Assembly (NCBI GenBank): GCA_045605765.1
Contig: JAZUQQ010000027.1
Span: 132,671-196,670, forward strand
Length of the DNA: 64,000 nucleotides
From: SIG672 sp045605765
GTDB lineage: Bacteria; Bacillota; Clostridia; Oscillospirales; CAG-272
Direction: 5' to 3'
A program made the translations under genes and the position numbers. Under the pieces are notes generated by a model. It saw nothing but the letters and a program-made list of their open reading frames with translations. It did not search any database and had not been told where the DNA came from. Of the stretch, positions 16,274-24,146 are shown piece after piece (the stretch's first letter is position 1; each line of letters starts with the position of its first letter).

Positions 16274-16702
16274 TCAAAGAAATTTTTTTAGTTCCTCGAT
16301 GTTTTTTTCTTCAGTTTTCACAAGTTTTTCAGCAAATCCTCTCGTATCGGGAGATATATCGCAGGAATCGTTGAGATGGCGGGTAATTTTCGTTATCCCT
16401 GACGACGTGCCTTTTATCATATCCTCTGCTATCTCAGAGTCGGATGCGTAGACGAGCGTTTTCGCCGCCGAGAACATCTTTGCGTACATTTTCGATGCAT
16501 CATTTGAGCTTTCAACCGGCGCACCCATGTTGTGCAAACGGTTTCCCGCTTCGTTCAGAATATCACGATATTCATTTCTCTGACTGTCAAGCAGCGCAAG
16601 AAACTGCTCGTCCTTTACCTTTTTGCGTACGGTGTTTATGCCGTCTATCCCCATTTCCACGTTTTGTCTGATATTTTCAAGTATTTTCGCTTCTTCGGTC
16701 AT
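16274..16702 (-). CDS. Small helical protein, DUF2383/ferritin-like (uncertain)
   Basis: This 142-aa soluble protein is predicted to be almost all helix. Four amphipathic segments can be seen, for example ILENIRQNVEMGIDGINTV, SQRNEYRDILNEAGNRL and a Lys/Glu-rich C-terminal helix. The pattern resembles small four-helix proteins such as DUF2383, but I cannot assign a function. The start at 16702 follows AAAGGAA; the frame is open 23 codons further without a better site. It lies on the minus strand just upstream of the purine promoter and is likely transcribed separately. Confidence 0.6.
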   Translation of the reverse strand: MTEEAKILENIRQNVEMGIDGINTVRKKVKDEQFLALLDSQRNEYRDILNEAGNRLHNMGAPVESSNDASKMYAKMFSAAKTLVYASDSEIAEDMIKGTSSGITKITRHLNDSCDISPDTRGFAEKLVKTEEKNIEELKKFL

Positions 16703-16783
16703 AATAAAATTCCTTTCGGTTTTAGTTACACAATTATTATGGTCTAAAATAAAGAAAAAATGCAAAAACATCTCGGTTTACTA

Positions 16784-16812
16784 TTGACAAAAGGAAGAAA
16801 TTGTGTTAAACT
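16784..16812 (+). promoter_or_regulatory. Promoter of rpsF-ssb-rpsR
   Basis: TTGACA (16784-16789) and TAAACT (16807-16812) are 17 bases apart, 125 bases before the rpsF start codon. Confidence 0.75.
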
Positions 16813-16819
16813 ATCATCT

Positions 16820-16936
16820 CGAAGTGTCATTATAGCCCAAGAACACCGGAGTCGGGCGCGCGACGCTTCTCCTTACCGCAGGTAAAATAAAAATTTACGA
16901 GGCTTGCGGTCTTATGTCCATAGGGAGGTGTAAATA
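16820..16936 (+). promoter_or_regulatory. Structured leader of rpsF, possible S6:S18 binding site
   Basis: The 5' untranslated region contains paired GCCC/GGGC around AAGAACACCGGAGTC, then CCGCA/TGCGG enclosing GTAAA/TTTAC. Leaders of rpsF operons in many bacteria bind the S6:S18 complex through a CCG-containing loop. The ACACCGGA here fits that idea, but I could not run a covariance model. Confidence 0.4.
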
Positions 16937-17233
16937 ATGGAAAAAGCAGTTAACAAGTATGAAACCGTATTCGTCCTTAACGCTACTCTTACCGAAGAAG
17001 CAACGGCTGCTCTCGTTACCAAGTTCTCCGATCTCATCGCATCCGATACGGCTGCTCCCGAGGTTAAGGAAATTGGAAAGAGAAAGCTCGCTTATCTTAT
17101 CGACGATATGAGCGAAGGATACTACGTTCAGATGGATTTCAGCGCTACGCCGAAGTTCGTTGCTGAGCTTGAAAGAATCTTCGGAATTACCGAAGGTGTT
17201 ATGCGTTCTATCGTAGTAAGAAAACCCGAATAA
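16937..17233 (+). CDS. rpsF: 30S ribosomal protein bS6
   Basis: This 98-aa protein has the bS6 start NKYETVFVLNATLTEE, the central GKRKLAYLIDDMSEGYYV that packs on 16S rRNA, and the C-terminal ITEGVMRSIVVRKPE. Length is normal and there is no glutamate tail. GGGAGG stands before the ATG. It leads the conserved rpsF-ssb-rpsR operon, whose products S6 and S18 bind each other on the small-subunit platform. Confidence 0.97.
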   Translation: MEKAVNKYETVFVLNATLTEEATAALVTKFSDLIASDTAAPEVKEIGKRKLAYLIDDMSEGYYVQMDFSATPKFVAELERIFGITEGVMRSIVVRKPE

Positions 17234-17270
17234 GAAAAGTACCGTTTATTTTTGAAAGGATGGTATAAAA

Positions 17271-17741
17271 ATGGCTAATTTCAATCTCAACAAGGTAATT
17301 ATAGGCGGACGTCTTACAGCCGATCCCGAGATCAGACAGACCTCATCGGGCACTCCGGTATGCTCCTTTTCGGTCGCGGTAAACCGCCGCACTTCCACAG
17401 AAGGCGCACAGCAGGCTGATTTTATAAACGTCGTCGCTTGGAGAAACCAGGCAGAGTTTGTTTGCCGTTTCTTCCGCAAAGGAAGTTCGATCTGCGTGAT
17501 CGGATCCATCCAGACAAGATCCTGGACGGATCAAAACAATCAGAAGCGCTACTCTACCGATGTCGTTGCAGACGAGATCAACTTCGTTGATTCGAAGAGT
17601 GAATCTCCTATGGGCGGACAGGCAAGATCGAACGCTTCGCAGTACACACCGGAAAGCTACGGCACTCCGTCGTTTTCCTCTCAGGACGAGGACGCTCCGA
17701 GATTCGAGGACATCCCCAACGACGACGATCTTCCGTTCTGA
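17271..17741 (+). CDS. ssb: Single-stranded DNA-binding protein
   Basis: This 156-aa protein has an N-terminal OB fold (residues 1-105), with NKVIIGGRLTADPEIRQTSSG and FINVVAWRNQAEFVCRFFRKG. A short flexible linker and the acidic tip DDDLPF follow; the tip recruits repair and replication proteins. It protects single-stranded DNA in replication and recombination. GAAAGGATGG precedes the ATG at 17271. It sits between the two ribosomal genes, as in most Firmicutes. Confidence 0.97.
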   Translation: MANFNLNKVIIGGRLTADPEIRQTSSGTPVCSFSVAVNRRTSTEGAQQADFINVVAWRNQAEFVCRFFRKGSSICVIGSIQTRSWTDQNNQKRYSTDVVADEINFVDSKSESPMGGQARSNASQYTPESYGTPSFSSQDEDAPRFEDIPNDDDLPF

Positions 17742-17767
17742 CACAATATTATAAGGAGGTTTCATAA

Positions 17768-18043
17768 ATGGATAACGAAAAGGAAGTTCAGGCAGCTCCC
17801 GCTGCAAAGCCCGCTCGCCCGAACGTAAATCGCAAGAGAAAAAAGGTTTGCCAGTTCTGCGCTGACAAGACCGTAAACTTCATAGATTACAAGGACGGTG
17901 CAAAGCTCCGTAAGTTCACGTCCGACAGAGGCAAGATCCTGCCCAGACGTGTTACCGGTACCTGCGCTATGCACCAGCGTGAACTGGCCATCGCCATCAA
18001 ACGCGCTCGCGTAATCGCTATTCTTCCTTACGTCACTGACTAA
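17768..18043 (+). CDS. rpsR: 30S ribosomal protein bS18
   Basis: This 91-aa protein has a short Ala/Pro/Lys-rich N-terminus and the bS18 core from KKVCQFCADKTVNFIDYKD to ELAIAIKRARVIAILPYV. The CxxC in the N-terminal part of the core is the zinc-type variant found in many Firmicutes. AAGGAGG lies eight bases before the ATG. It is the last gene of its operon; a strong terminator follows 25 bases later. Confidence 0.97.
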   Translation: MDNEKEVQAAPAAKPARPNVNRKRKKVCQFCADKTVNFIDYKDGAKLRKFTSDRGKILPRRVTGTCAMHQRELAIAIKRARVIAILPYVTD

Positions 18044-18067
18044 TTTTTGACAGCATAAAGGAAATTA

Positions 18068-18100
18068 AAAGACCAAAGCCCTTGCGCTTTGGTCTTTTTT
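18068..18100 (+). terminator. Terminator of rpsF-ssb-rpsR
   Basis: AAAGACCAAAGC (18068-18079) pairs with GCTTTGGTCTTT (18086-18097), which runs into a T-tract ending at 18100. Confidence 0.92.
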
Positions 18101-18144
18101 GTGTTATAATCGTGATAAGATGATGTTATTCTACAAAATCATAT

Positions 18145-18215
18145 TTTAGTAAAGTTTTTGAAAAGGTGCAAAAAACTTTTTACAAAACGTTTTTCTGCGA
18201 AAAGTTTTCCGAATA
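18145..18215. repeat. Dispersed AT-rich repeat before the ABC exporter
   Basis: AAAGTTTTTGAAAAGGTGC, AAAAACTTTTTACAAAACGTTTTT and CTGCGAAAAGTTTTCCG repeat the words seen in the purD leader (9893-9960), in the opposite orientation. It ends three bases before the next start codon, so it forms the leader of that gene. Confidence 0.7.
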
Positions 18216-18218
18216 ATT

Positions 18219-19949
18219 ATGAAAAATCTGCTTAATTATTTAAGTCCATACAAAAAGCGGATTGCCGGCGCACTCACGATAAAGGTGATCGGCACGGTCA
18301 TGGATCTTTTTATCCCATGGCTTCTTGCAATAATAATAGACGACGTGATTCCCACCGAAAGCCTCGGTTCTGTCGTCTTTTTTGGCGTTCTTATGATCGC
18401 CTGCGCATTCTGTGCTCTGCTTTTCAACATAATCGCAAACCGCTCAGCTTCGCTCGTTTCGGCATACTGTATCCGCGCGATAAGACACGATCTCTTTGAA
18501 AAAATATCCTATCTCGATGCCTCGCAGATAGACGAGTTCTCAATATCCTCGCTTGAATCGAGAATAACGACCGACACCTACAACGTACAAAGAATGGTCA
18601 ACACAATGCAACGTATGACGATCCGCGCGGTAATACTCTTTATCGGCGGTCTGATCGTCACCTCCATACAGGACCCCCTGCTTACCCTCACCCTTCTCTG
18701 CACCCTCCCTTTCATTGCGTTTTTCACGATAACTATAACGAAAAAGAGCATTCCGCTCTACGACGATCAGCACAAAGCAACTGACGATCTTATACGAGTT
18801 GTTCGTGAAAACACATCAGGCGTTCGCATAATAAAGGCACTCTGTCGCACCGAGCACGAGAAGAAGCGCTTTGACAAAGCCAACAAAGAAGCGATACGCC
18901 GCGAAAAGAAAGCTAATATCGCAGTGGCGGCAACAAATCCGCTTATCAGCCTGTTCCTAAACGTAGGTCTCTCGGCGGTCATCGTAGTCGGTGCGCTTAT
19001 GATACGCGGCGGACATAGCTCGGTGGGTAATATAATCGCGTTCATCAGTTACTTTACTATCATATCCAACGCGATGATAATGGTATCGCGTATCTTCGTC
19101 AGCTATTCGAGCGGTGCTGCAGGAATGAAGCGAATAAACGCAGTCCTCTTTTCCGAGCCGAACCTTTGGGTCGAGGTGTACGCCGACACCGAAAGCGAGG
19201 AAAGCACCGAAAAGGCTCCGCACATCGAATTTTCAAACGTATCCTTCGCATACAAAAATCATAAGGCACTTGACAGTATATCATTCTCGCTTGAAAAGGG
19301 TCAAACGCTTGGAATTCTCGGTACTACGGGAAGTGGAAAGAGCACGCTCATTTCCCTGCTTATGCGCGTTTACGATGCAGATGAGGGTGAAATAAAAATA
19401 GAAGGAAGAAATGTAAAAGAGATTCCGACCGTGGAGCTCCGCTCACGCTTCGGAAGCGTTTTCCAGAACGACTTTATAATGAACGACACGATAAAGGAAA
19501 ACGTAGTTTTCGGTCGCGACATTTCGGACGCAAATCTCGAAAAAGCATTTGAGCTCGCTCAGGCGGCAAGTTTCGTAAACGAATATCCCGAAAAATCAGA
19601 TCATATGCTTGACATTAAAGGGGCAAACCTCAGCGGAGGCCAGAAGCAACGCCTCACGGTCGCGCGCGCACTTGCGGGCGATCCCGAGATACTCGTGCTC
19701 GACGACGCGTCCTCCGCGCTCGACTACAAGACCGACGCCGCGCTTCGCCGTGCTATAAAGGAAAATTTCAAGGACACAACTACTCTCATCGTTTCACAAA
19801 GAGTCAGCTCTATAATGCACGCCGATCTGATCATCGTTCTCGACAAGGGCAGGATGATTGGCTGCGGAAGTCACGAGGAGCTGCTGCTATCCTGCGAGTA
19901 TTACAGAGAAACGGCAAAGTCGCAGATGGGAGGTGTATACCTTGGATAG
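18219..19949 (+). CDS. ABC exporter half-transporter with degenerate ATP site
   Basis: This 576-aa protein has a six-helix membrane domain (residues 1-310) and an ATP-binding domain. Walker A is GTTGSGKST and the signature is LSGGQKQRL. The Walker B end reads LVLDDASSALD, where the catalytic Glu is Asp. The switch His is Gln (IVSQRVSS). Such changes mark the non-hydrolysing partner of heterodimeric exporters. With the next gene, which is canonical, it should form one pump for lipids, drugs or peptides. The start at 18219 follows a repeat and has no clear ribosome binding site. Confidence 0.92.
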   Translation: MKNLLNYLSPYKKRIAGALTIKVIGTVMDLFIPWLLAIIIDDVIPTESLGSVVFFGVLMIACAFCALLFNIIANRSASLVSAYCIRAIRHDLFEKISYLDASQIDEFSISSLESRITTDTYNVQRMVNTMQRMTIRAVILFIGGLIVTSIQDPLLTLTLLCTLPFIAFFTITITKKSIPLYDDQHKATDDLIRVVRENTSGVRIIKALCRTEHEKKRFDKANKEAIRREKKANIAVAATNPLISLFLNVGLSAVIVVGALMIRGGHSSVGNIIAFISYFTIISNAMIMVSRIFVSYSSGAAGMKRINAVLFSEPNLWVEVYADTESEESTEKAPHIEFSNVSFAYKNHKALDSISFSLEKGQTLGILGTTGSGKSTLISLLMRVYDADEGEIKIEGRNVKEIPTVELRSRFGSVFQNDFIMNDTIKENVVFGRDISDANLEKAFELAQAASFVNEYPEKSDHMLDIKGANLSGGQKQRLTVARALAGDPEILVLDDASSALDYKTDAALRRAIKENFKDTTTLIVSQRVSSIMHADLIIVLDKGRMIGCGSHEELLLSCEYYRETAKSQMGGVYLG

Positions 19950-21780
19950 AGGATACAGACCGTCCTTCCGTCACGACGCTCAGTCAAAGGACAACGGTGT
20001 AAAAATGTCGAAAAGATCGGTACTTTTACGTATAATGAAATATCTTATGACCTACAAAAAGACGCTTTTTCTCGCCGCGGTCATTATGATAGTTTCCAAC
20101 CTTCTTTCCCTTATGGGACCCGAGCTCTCGGGAAAAGCCATTGACGCCATCGGAGAAAACGGCAACGTCGACCTCGGCTCAGTGCTCTTCTATGCAGGGC
20201 TGATGGTACTCTTTTACGCGATCTCGGCAGGGCTTTCCTATCTGCTGTCGACTATTATGATCTCGCTCAGCAAGAGCGTCACCTACCGTATGAGAAAGGA
20301 CGTTTTTGATCATCTTTGCGACCTCCCGGTCGGATATTTCGATAAAAATCAATCGGGAGATCTCGTCAGCCGTCTGACGTACGACATAGACACGGTCAAC
20401 GCTTCCCTTTCAAACGATCTTATACATATAATTTCAGGAGTAATAACCGTAGTCGTATGTGCCTATCAGATGTTCAGAATAGCACCCGCTCTTATGCTTA
20501 TATTCGTTATAACTATTCCTGCGCTCATCTTTTTCTCGCGTTACAGAGTCAAAAAAGTTCGTCCGCTATTCTCGTACCGTTCCAAGAAATACGGAGAGCT
20601 CAACGGCTATGCTGAGGAGATGCTTTCCGGTCAGAAAACTATCCGAGCCTACTCCAAGGAAAAGGTTATGATAGCGCGATTTGATAAGCACAACGACGAG
20701 GCGGTGTCTGCCGAGCGAAACGCAGATTATCAGGCGTGCATCCTCGGACCGTCGGTAAACTTTATAAACAACATCACGCTTTCTCTTATCGGAATGTTCG
20801 GAGTCCTGCTCTTTATAACGACCAAAAACTCGGCATCAGGGGCTATGTTCACCATCGGCGCGCTTTCTTCCTTTATACAATATGCGCGCAGATTTTCAGG
20901 TCCGATAAATGAAACCGCGAACATCGTCAGCGATATACAGTCGGCTCTGTCGGCAGGATCGAGAATATTCCGCCTGCTCGACGAAAAATGCGAGCCAAAG
21001 GACATCGAGGCGACCGAAAATCTATCCGAGAGCGGAATATGCGAAAACGGAAGCGCCGAAATAAAGGATGTTTCATTCGCCTACGTCGAGAACATGACTG
21101 TGCTTCACGACATCTCGATAATCGCAGAAAGACACAAAACTGTCGCTCTTGTGGGAGCAACCGGTTGCGGCAAGACCTCTATAATAAATCTCCTTATGCG
21201 TTTCTACGATCCGAACAAAGGCGAGATACTCCTTGACGGCGTAAACACGAAAAACGCGCCAATATCAAGCGTCCGTCGCTCATTTGCGATGGTGCTCCAA
21301 GAGACGTGGCTTTTTGGCGGCACGATAGCCGAAAATATTGCCTACGGACGCGACGACGCGACACTCGAGGAGATAGTTGCTGCTGCAAAGACCGCAAAGG
21401 TCCACGACTTTATTGAAGGTCTACCCGACGGATACGACACGGTCATAGACGAAAACGGGGCAAACGTTTCGAAAGGTCAAAAGCAGCTCATCACGATAGC
21501 TCGTGCCGTCCTTCTCGACACTCCCTTTCTTATTCTCGACGAGGCCACCTCAAACGTTGACTCACGCACGGAGGCTCTCCTTCACACGGCCATGGACGCT
21601 GCAATGAGAAACCGTACTTGTATTATAGTCGCACACCGTCTGTCCACGGTAAGAAATGCCGATATGATAATAGTTATGGATAAGGGGCGTATAATAGAAA
21701 GAGGAGACCACGAAACGCTGCTTAACAAAAACGGAATTTATGCCGCTCTGTATAATTCGCAGTTCGATAACGTCGAATAA
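19942..21780 (+). CDS. ABC exporter half-transporter, catalytically active partner
   Basis: This 612-aa protein, read from a TTG at 19942, has a basic N-terminal stretch, six membrane helices (about residues 25-330) and an ATP-binding domain with GATGCGKTS, signature VSKGQKQLI, LILDEATSNVD with the catalytic Glu, and switch His in VAHRLST. I chose TTG because GGGAGG ends eight bases before it and the reading frames overlap by eight bases. The first ATG downstream in frame (MSKRSVLL) leaves out the usual soluble N-terminus of these subunits. The degenerate partner is encoded just upstream. Confidence 0.92.
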   Translation: MDRGYRPSFRHDAQSKDNGVKMSKRSVLLRIMKYLMTYKKTLFLAAVIMIVSNLLSLMGPELSGKAIDAIGENGNVDLGSVLFYAGLMVLFYAISAGLSYLLSTIMISLSKSVTYRMRKDVFDHLCDLPVGYFDKNQSGDLVSRLTYDIDTVNASLSNDLIHIISGVITVVVCAYQMFRIAPALMLIFVITIPALIFFSRYRVKKVRPLFSYRSKKYGELNGYAEEMLSGQKTIRAYSKEKVMIARFDKHNDEAVSAERNADYQACILGPSVNFINNITLSLIGMFGVLLFITTKNSASGAMFTIGALSSFIQYARRFSGPINETANIVSDIQSALSAGSRIFRLLDEKCEPKDIEATENLSESGICENGSAEIKDVSFAYVENMTVLHDISIIAERHKTVALVGATGCGKTSIINLLMRFYDPNKGEILLDGVNTKNAPISSVRRSFAMVLQETWLFGGTIAENIAYGRDDATLEEIVAAAKTAKVHDFIEGLPDGYDTVIDENGANVSKGQKQLITIARAVLLDTPFLILDEATSNVDSRTEALLHTAMDAAMRNRTCIIVAHRLSTVRNADMIIVMDKGRIIERGDHETLLNKNGIYAALYNSQFDNVE

Positions 21781-21892
21781 TAAAATACAAGGATTTCTGG
21801 CAAATTGATGCAATTTTTTCCAAAATATAACTTTTTGTTCGCTTTTTGTGTGAACAATTTGTTAACATTGCGCTTTTTATGTGAATTTACTA

Positions 21893-21921
21893 TTGAAATT
21901 CGAGGCAAAATCATATATAAT
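21893..21921 (+). promoter_or_regulatory. acpP promoter
   Basis: TTGAAA (21893-21898) and TATAAT (21916-21921) are 17 bases apart. The leader of about 90 bases has small GC-rich hairpins (GTGCGAAGTCGCAC near 21933), but no motif I recognise. Confidence 0.75.
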
Positions 21922-22018
21922 AATTGAGGCAAGTGTGCGAAGTCGCACAGGCCGAATCCAGTAATGCTTACCGCTCTTTGAGCGCGCGGGCAAAAACAAT
22001 CGGAAGGATACATATTTT

Positions 22019-22255
22019 ATGAGTATTTTCGAAGAGCTTACGCAGATACTTTCCAAGCAGCTGCGCATTGACGTCGAAAAAATCGAAAGCTCCGCCGACC
22101 TGATGGAAGACCTCGGCGCGGATTCTCTCGATATTGTTGAGATCCTCATGATAGTTGAAGAACAGTTTGGAATTACTGTTCCCGAAGAGGAATTCCCAAA
22201 TCTCCGCACGGTAGGAGCGCTTCGTTCCTACGTAGAGGCAAACGCCAACAACTGA
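22019..22255 (+). CDS. acpP: Acyl carrier protein
   Basis: This 78-aa acidic protein carries the growing acyl chain on a 4'-phosphopantetheine arm in fatty acid synthesis. The arm attaches to Ser36 in DLGADSLDIVE. Length and helical pattern are those of a standard type II ACP. GGAAGGA precedes the ATG. It is transcribed alone, from the promoter at 21893 to the terminator at 22262, away from any fab genes in this window. Confidence 0.93.
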   Translation: MSIFEELTQILSKQLRIDVEKIESSADLMEDLGADSLDIVEILMIVEEQFGITVPEEEFPNLRTVGALRSYVEANANN

Positions 22256-22261
22256 ATAACA

Positions 22262-22298
22262 AACAATCGGCAGATTAGTTTCTGCCGGTTGTTTTTCC
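22262..22298 (+). terminator. acpP terminator
   Basis: AACAATCGGCAG (22262-22273) pairs with CTGCCGGTTGTT (22282-22293), followed by TTT. Confidence 0.88.
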
Positions 22299-22373
22299 TG
22301 TTCACAAATCGATTTTTTGTGCTACTATTACTTTATCGTTTTATCTCTTGTTTTGAAAGGATCGCGCACACAA

Positions 22374-23171
22374 ATGAGGATCGCAGATGCTCACACACAT
22401 ATTTTTCCACAGAAAATAGCCGTAAAGGCATCAAAATCAATAGGCGATTTTTACGGACTTGATATGGCATTCCCTGCCGACGTTGACATTCTACGCGAAA
22501 ACGAAAAAAAGATCGGAGCCGAGAGATGTCTTGTATGCTCCGCTGCGGTCACCGCATCGCAGGTTGTGAGCATAAATGATTTTATCTCATCAGAGTGCCG
22601 AAAGGCAAAGGCGGAGGGCGGTCTTATACTCATAGGATTTTGCGCCATTCATCCCGATTTTGTCGGTATAAGCGACGAGCTCGATCGCGCAAAAGAACTT
22701 GGGCTTGTTGGAGTAAAGCTTCACAATGATTTTCAGAGATTCGATATAGATGATCCTAAGGCGATCCCGATGTACCGCGAGATCGCAAAGCGCGGTATGC
22801 CCCTGCTTTTCCACGCGGGAGACAACAGATATGATTATTCCGCCCCGCGGAGAATAGCAAGCGTGATGAGACAGATTCCCGAGCTCACCGTAATTGCCTC
22901 GCATTTCGGAGGTTATCAGCGTTGGGATGATCTTGACTGCATACCACAAGATGCCAATATATATTTTGACACGTCAAGCTCACTTGATTTTCTGCCGATT
23001 GAAAAGGCAAATGCGATAATCGAGCGCTTCGGCACGGACAAGTTTATGTTCGGCACCGATTTCCCGATGTGGGATGCCGAAAAGGAGCTCGAAAGATTTA
23101 TGAAGCTCGGTCTTTCGGAAAGCGAAAAAGAGGACGTGCTTTACAACAATTTCCGCCGTCTGTTCGGATGA
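22374..23171 (+). CDS. Amidohydrolase-superfamily protein (amidohydrolase_2)
   Basis: This 265-aa protein is likely a TIM-barrel metal hydrolase or decarboxylase of the PF04909 type. The first strand holds the metal ligands in IADAHTHIFPQK. A carboxylate or Lys site lies in LVGVKLHND, a metal-binding His in ASHFGGYQRWDDL, and the final Asp in MFGTDFPMWD. The substrate is unknown. The start at 22374 follows GAAAGGA; the 19 upstream in-frame codons lack such a site. It appears to be transcribed alone, or by read-through past the acpP terminator. Confidence 0.82.
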   Translation: MRIADAHTHIFPQKIAVKASKSIGDFYGLDMAFPADVDILRENEKKIGAERCLVCSAAVTASQVVSINDFISSECRKAKAEGGLILIGFCAIHPDFVGISDELDRAKELGLVGVKLHNDFQRFDIDDPKAIPMYREIAKRGMPLLFHAGDNRYDYSAPRRIASVMRQIPELTVIASHFGGYQRWDDLDCIPQDANIYFDTSSSLDFLPIEKANAIIERFGTDKFMFGTDFPMWDAEKELERFMKLGLSESEKEDVLYNNFRRLFG

Positions 23172-23291
23172 AAATAAGAAAACCTGCCGCCGGTGCGGAG
23201 ATCAGAATACAAAAAATGATCTCCGCGCACGGATGGAAGAATATTTTTACACAAATTTAATAAAAAAATTGCGATTTTGTATTTTTTCATA

Positions 23292-23320
23292 TTGACAAAC
23301 CCATAAAAGTATGTTATACT
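23292..23320 (+). promoter_or_regulatory. Promoter of tRNA(CAU) and secG
   Basis: TTGACA (23292-23297) and TATACT (23315-23320) are 17 bases apart, 34 bases before the tRNA. Confidence 0.85.
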
Positions 23321-23354
23321 ATGGAGCACGCAGAAAATTTTCCTTATCATATAG

Positions 23355-23428
23355 GGGCCATTAGCTCAGTTGGTCAGAGCTACCGGCTCATAACCGGTTG
23401 GTCCGGGGTTCGAGTCCCTGATGGCCCA
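23355..23428 (+). tRNA. tRNA with CAU anticodon (Met, or Ile2)
   Basis: This 74-base cloverleaf has acceptor GGGCCAT/ATGGCCC, D arm AGCTCAGTTGGTCAGAGCT, anticodon arm CCGGCTCATAACCGG with loop CTCATAA and T arm CGGGGTTCGAGTCCCTG. CAU is read as Met unless C34 is changed to lysidine, which makes it tRNA-Ile for AUA. The GGCTCATAACC arm resembles bacterial Ile2 tRNAs as well as elongator Met, so identity is open. The CCA end is not encoded. Confidence 0.95.
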
Positions 23429-23435
23429 CTTACTT

Positions 23436-23466
23436 ATGACCGCTTGTGCGAAAGACAAGCGGTCAT
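23436..23466 (+). terminator. Hairpin after tRNA(CAU), weak terminator
   Basis: ATGACCGCTTGT (23436-23447) pairs with ACAAGCGGTCAT (23455-23466). No T-tract follows, so read-through into secG is likely. It may also act in tRNA 3'-end processing. Confidence 0.5.
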
Positions 23467-23520
23467 ATTACACCGCATTAAAAATAGTCCGTCTTACAGA
23501 CGATTTACGGAGGAAATAAA

Positions 23521-23907
23521 GTGGAAATAGTTATTGGTGTTTTACTTATTCTCGTTTCGATTTTTCTTATAGTTGCAGTTCTTTTCCAGAGTAGCAAAAA
23601 CGCTCGTCTTTCGGGTGCTATCGCAGGCGGCGCTGAAACCTTCTTCGGCAAGACCAAGGGCAAGACCATTGACAAGAAGCTCAGTTCGCTCACCATTATC
23701 GTAAGTATAATTTTTGCAATCGTAGTTCTTGCTCTTTATGCAATTCAGCCCGGCAAGGCAAAGATAAAGTACGACTACGACTACCTTGACAGTTACGTTG
23801 CGGGCGTTATCGACGGTTCTATCGAAGTTTCCGTTTCCGAGGAAGATGACGAGGAAGCAGAAGACGATCACAATCATGATCACGCGAGCGAGGACGCTGA
23901 GGGTTAA
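23521..23907 (+). CDS. secG: Preprotein translocase subunit SecG, with acidic His tail
   Basis: This 128-aa protein is the small subunit of the SecYEG channel. It has two membrane helices, about residues 2-22 and 52-74. Between them lies the conserved SecG loop LFQSSKNARLSGAIAGGAETFFGK. The normal family length is about 75-80 aa. Here some 50 extra residues follow, ending in a stretch of Asp, Glu and His (EEDDEEAEDDHNHDHASED). The start is GTG at 23521, with GGAGG eight bases before it. A strong terminator ends the unit. Confidence 0.9.
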   Translation: MEIVIGVLLILVSIFLIVAVLFQSSKNARLSGAIAGGAETFFGKTKGKTIDKKLSSLTIIVSIIFAIVVLALYAIQPGKAKIKYDYDYLDSYVAGVIDGSIEVSVSEEDDEEAEDDHNHDHASEDAEG

Positions 23908-23920
23908 TTTTAAAATCTGA

Positions 23921-23956
23921 CAAACCATTTTGCAGTTGCAAAATGGTTTGTTTTTT
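23921..23956 (+). terminator. secG terminator
   Basis: CAAACCATTTTGCA (23921-23934) pairs perfectly with TGCAAAATGGTTTG (23937-23950), followed by TTTTTT. Confidence 0.93.
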
Positions 23957-23997
23957 GTGAGAAGTATTGATTTACCGCTATAGCAATGATATATAAT

Positions 23998-24145
23998 ATA
24001 AAAATCTTCATTAAAAGGAATAGCACCCCGAAAGCGAGTTGTCATCGAACCGCTCTAAAGAACAAATGACTGCACAGAAGACTCACTTGAAATAGTATAA
24101 AACAATATTAAAAATGTAAAGACGGCGTTTTCACGCCGTCTTTCT
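23998..24145 (+). ncRNA. Candidate small RNA between secG and the spoIIQ-like gene
   Basis: TTGATT (23967-23972) and TATAAT (23992-23997), 19 bases apart, could start an RNA here. About 120 bases later a hairpin (24118-24143) with a T-rich flank could end it. The body has no open frame with a ribosome binding site. A stem AGCG(A)GTT/AACCGCT can form near 24033-24054. It does not match tRNA, SRP, 6S or tmRNA by eye. Both neighbours have their own signals, so this segment is otherwise unexplained. Confidence 0.35.
24118..24143. terminator. Terminator downstream of the spoIIQ-like gene
   Basis: AAAGACGGCG (24118-24127) pairs with CGCCGTCTTT (24134-24143). It ends the minus-strand gene at 24147 and could end the + strand candidate RNA. 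Confidence 0.85.
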
Positions 24146-24146
24146 T

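Noticed and set aside
23998..24145. SRP RNA, 6S RNA or tmRNA
   Set aside because: The conserved GGAAG tetraloop arm of SRP RNA, the long 6S hairpin and the tmRNA acceptor are all missing; I kept it only as an unclassified candidate.
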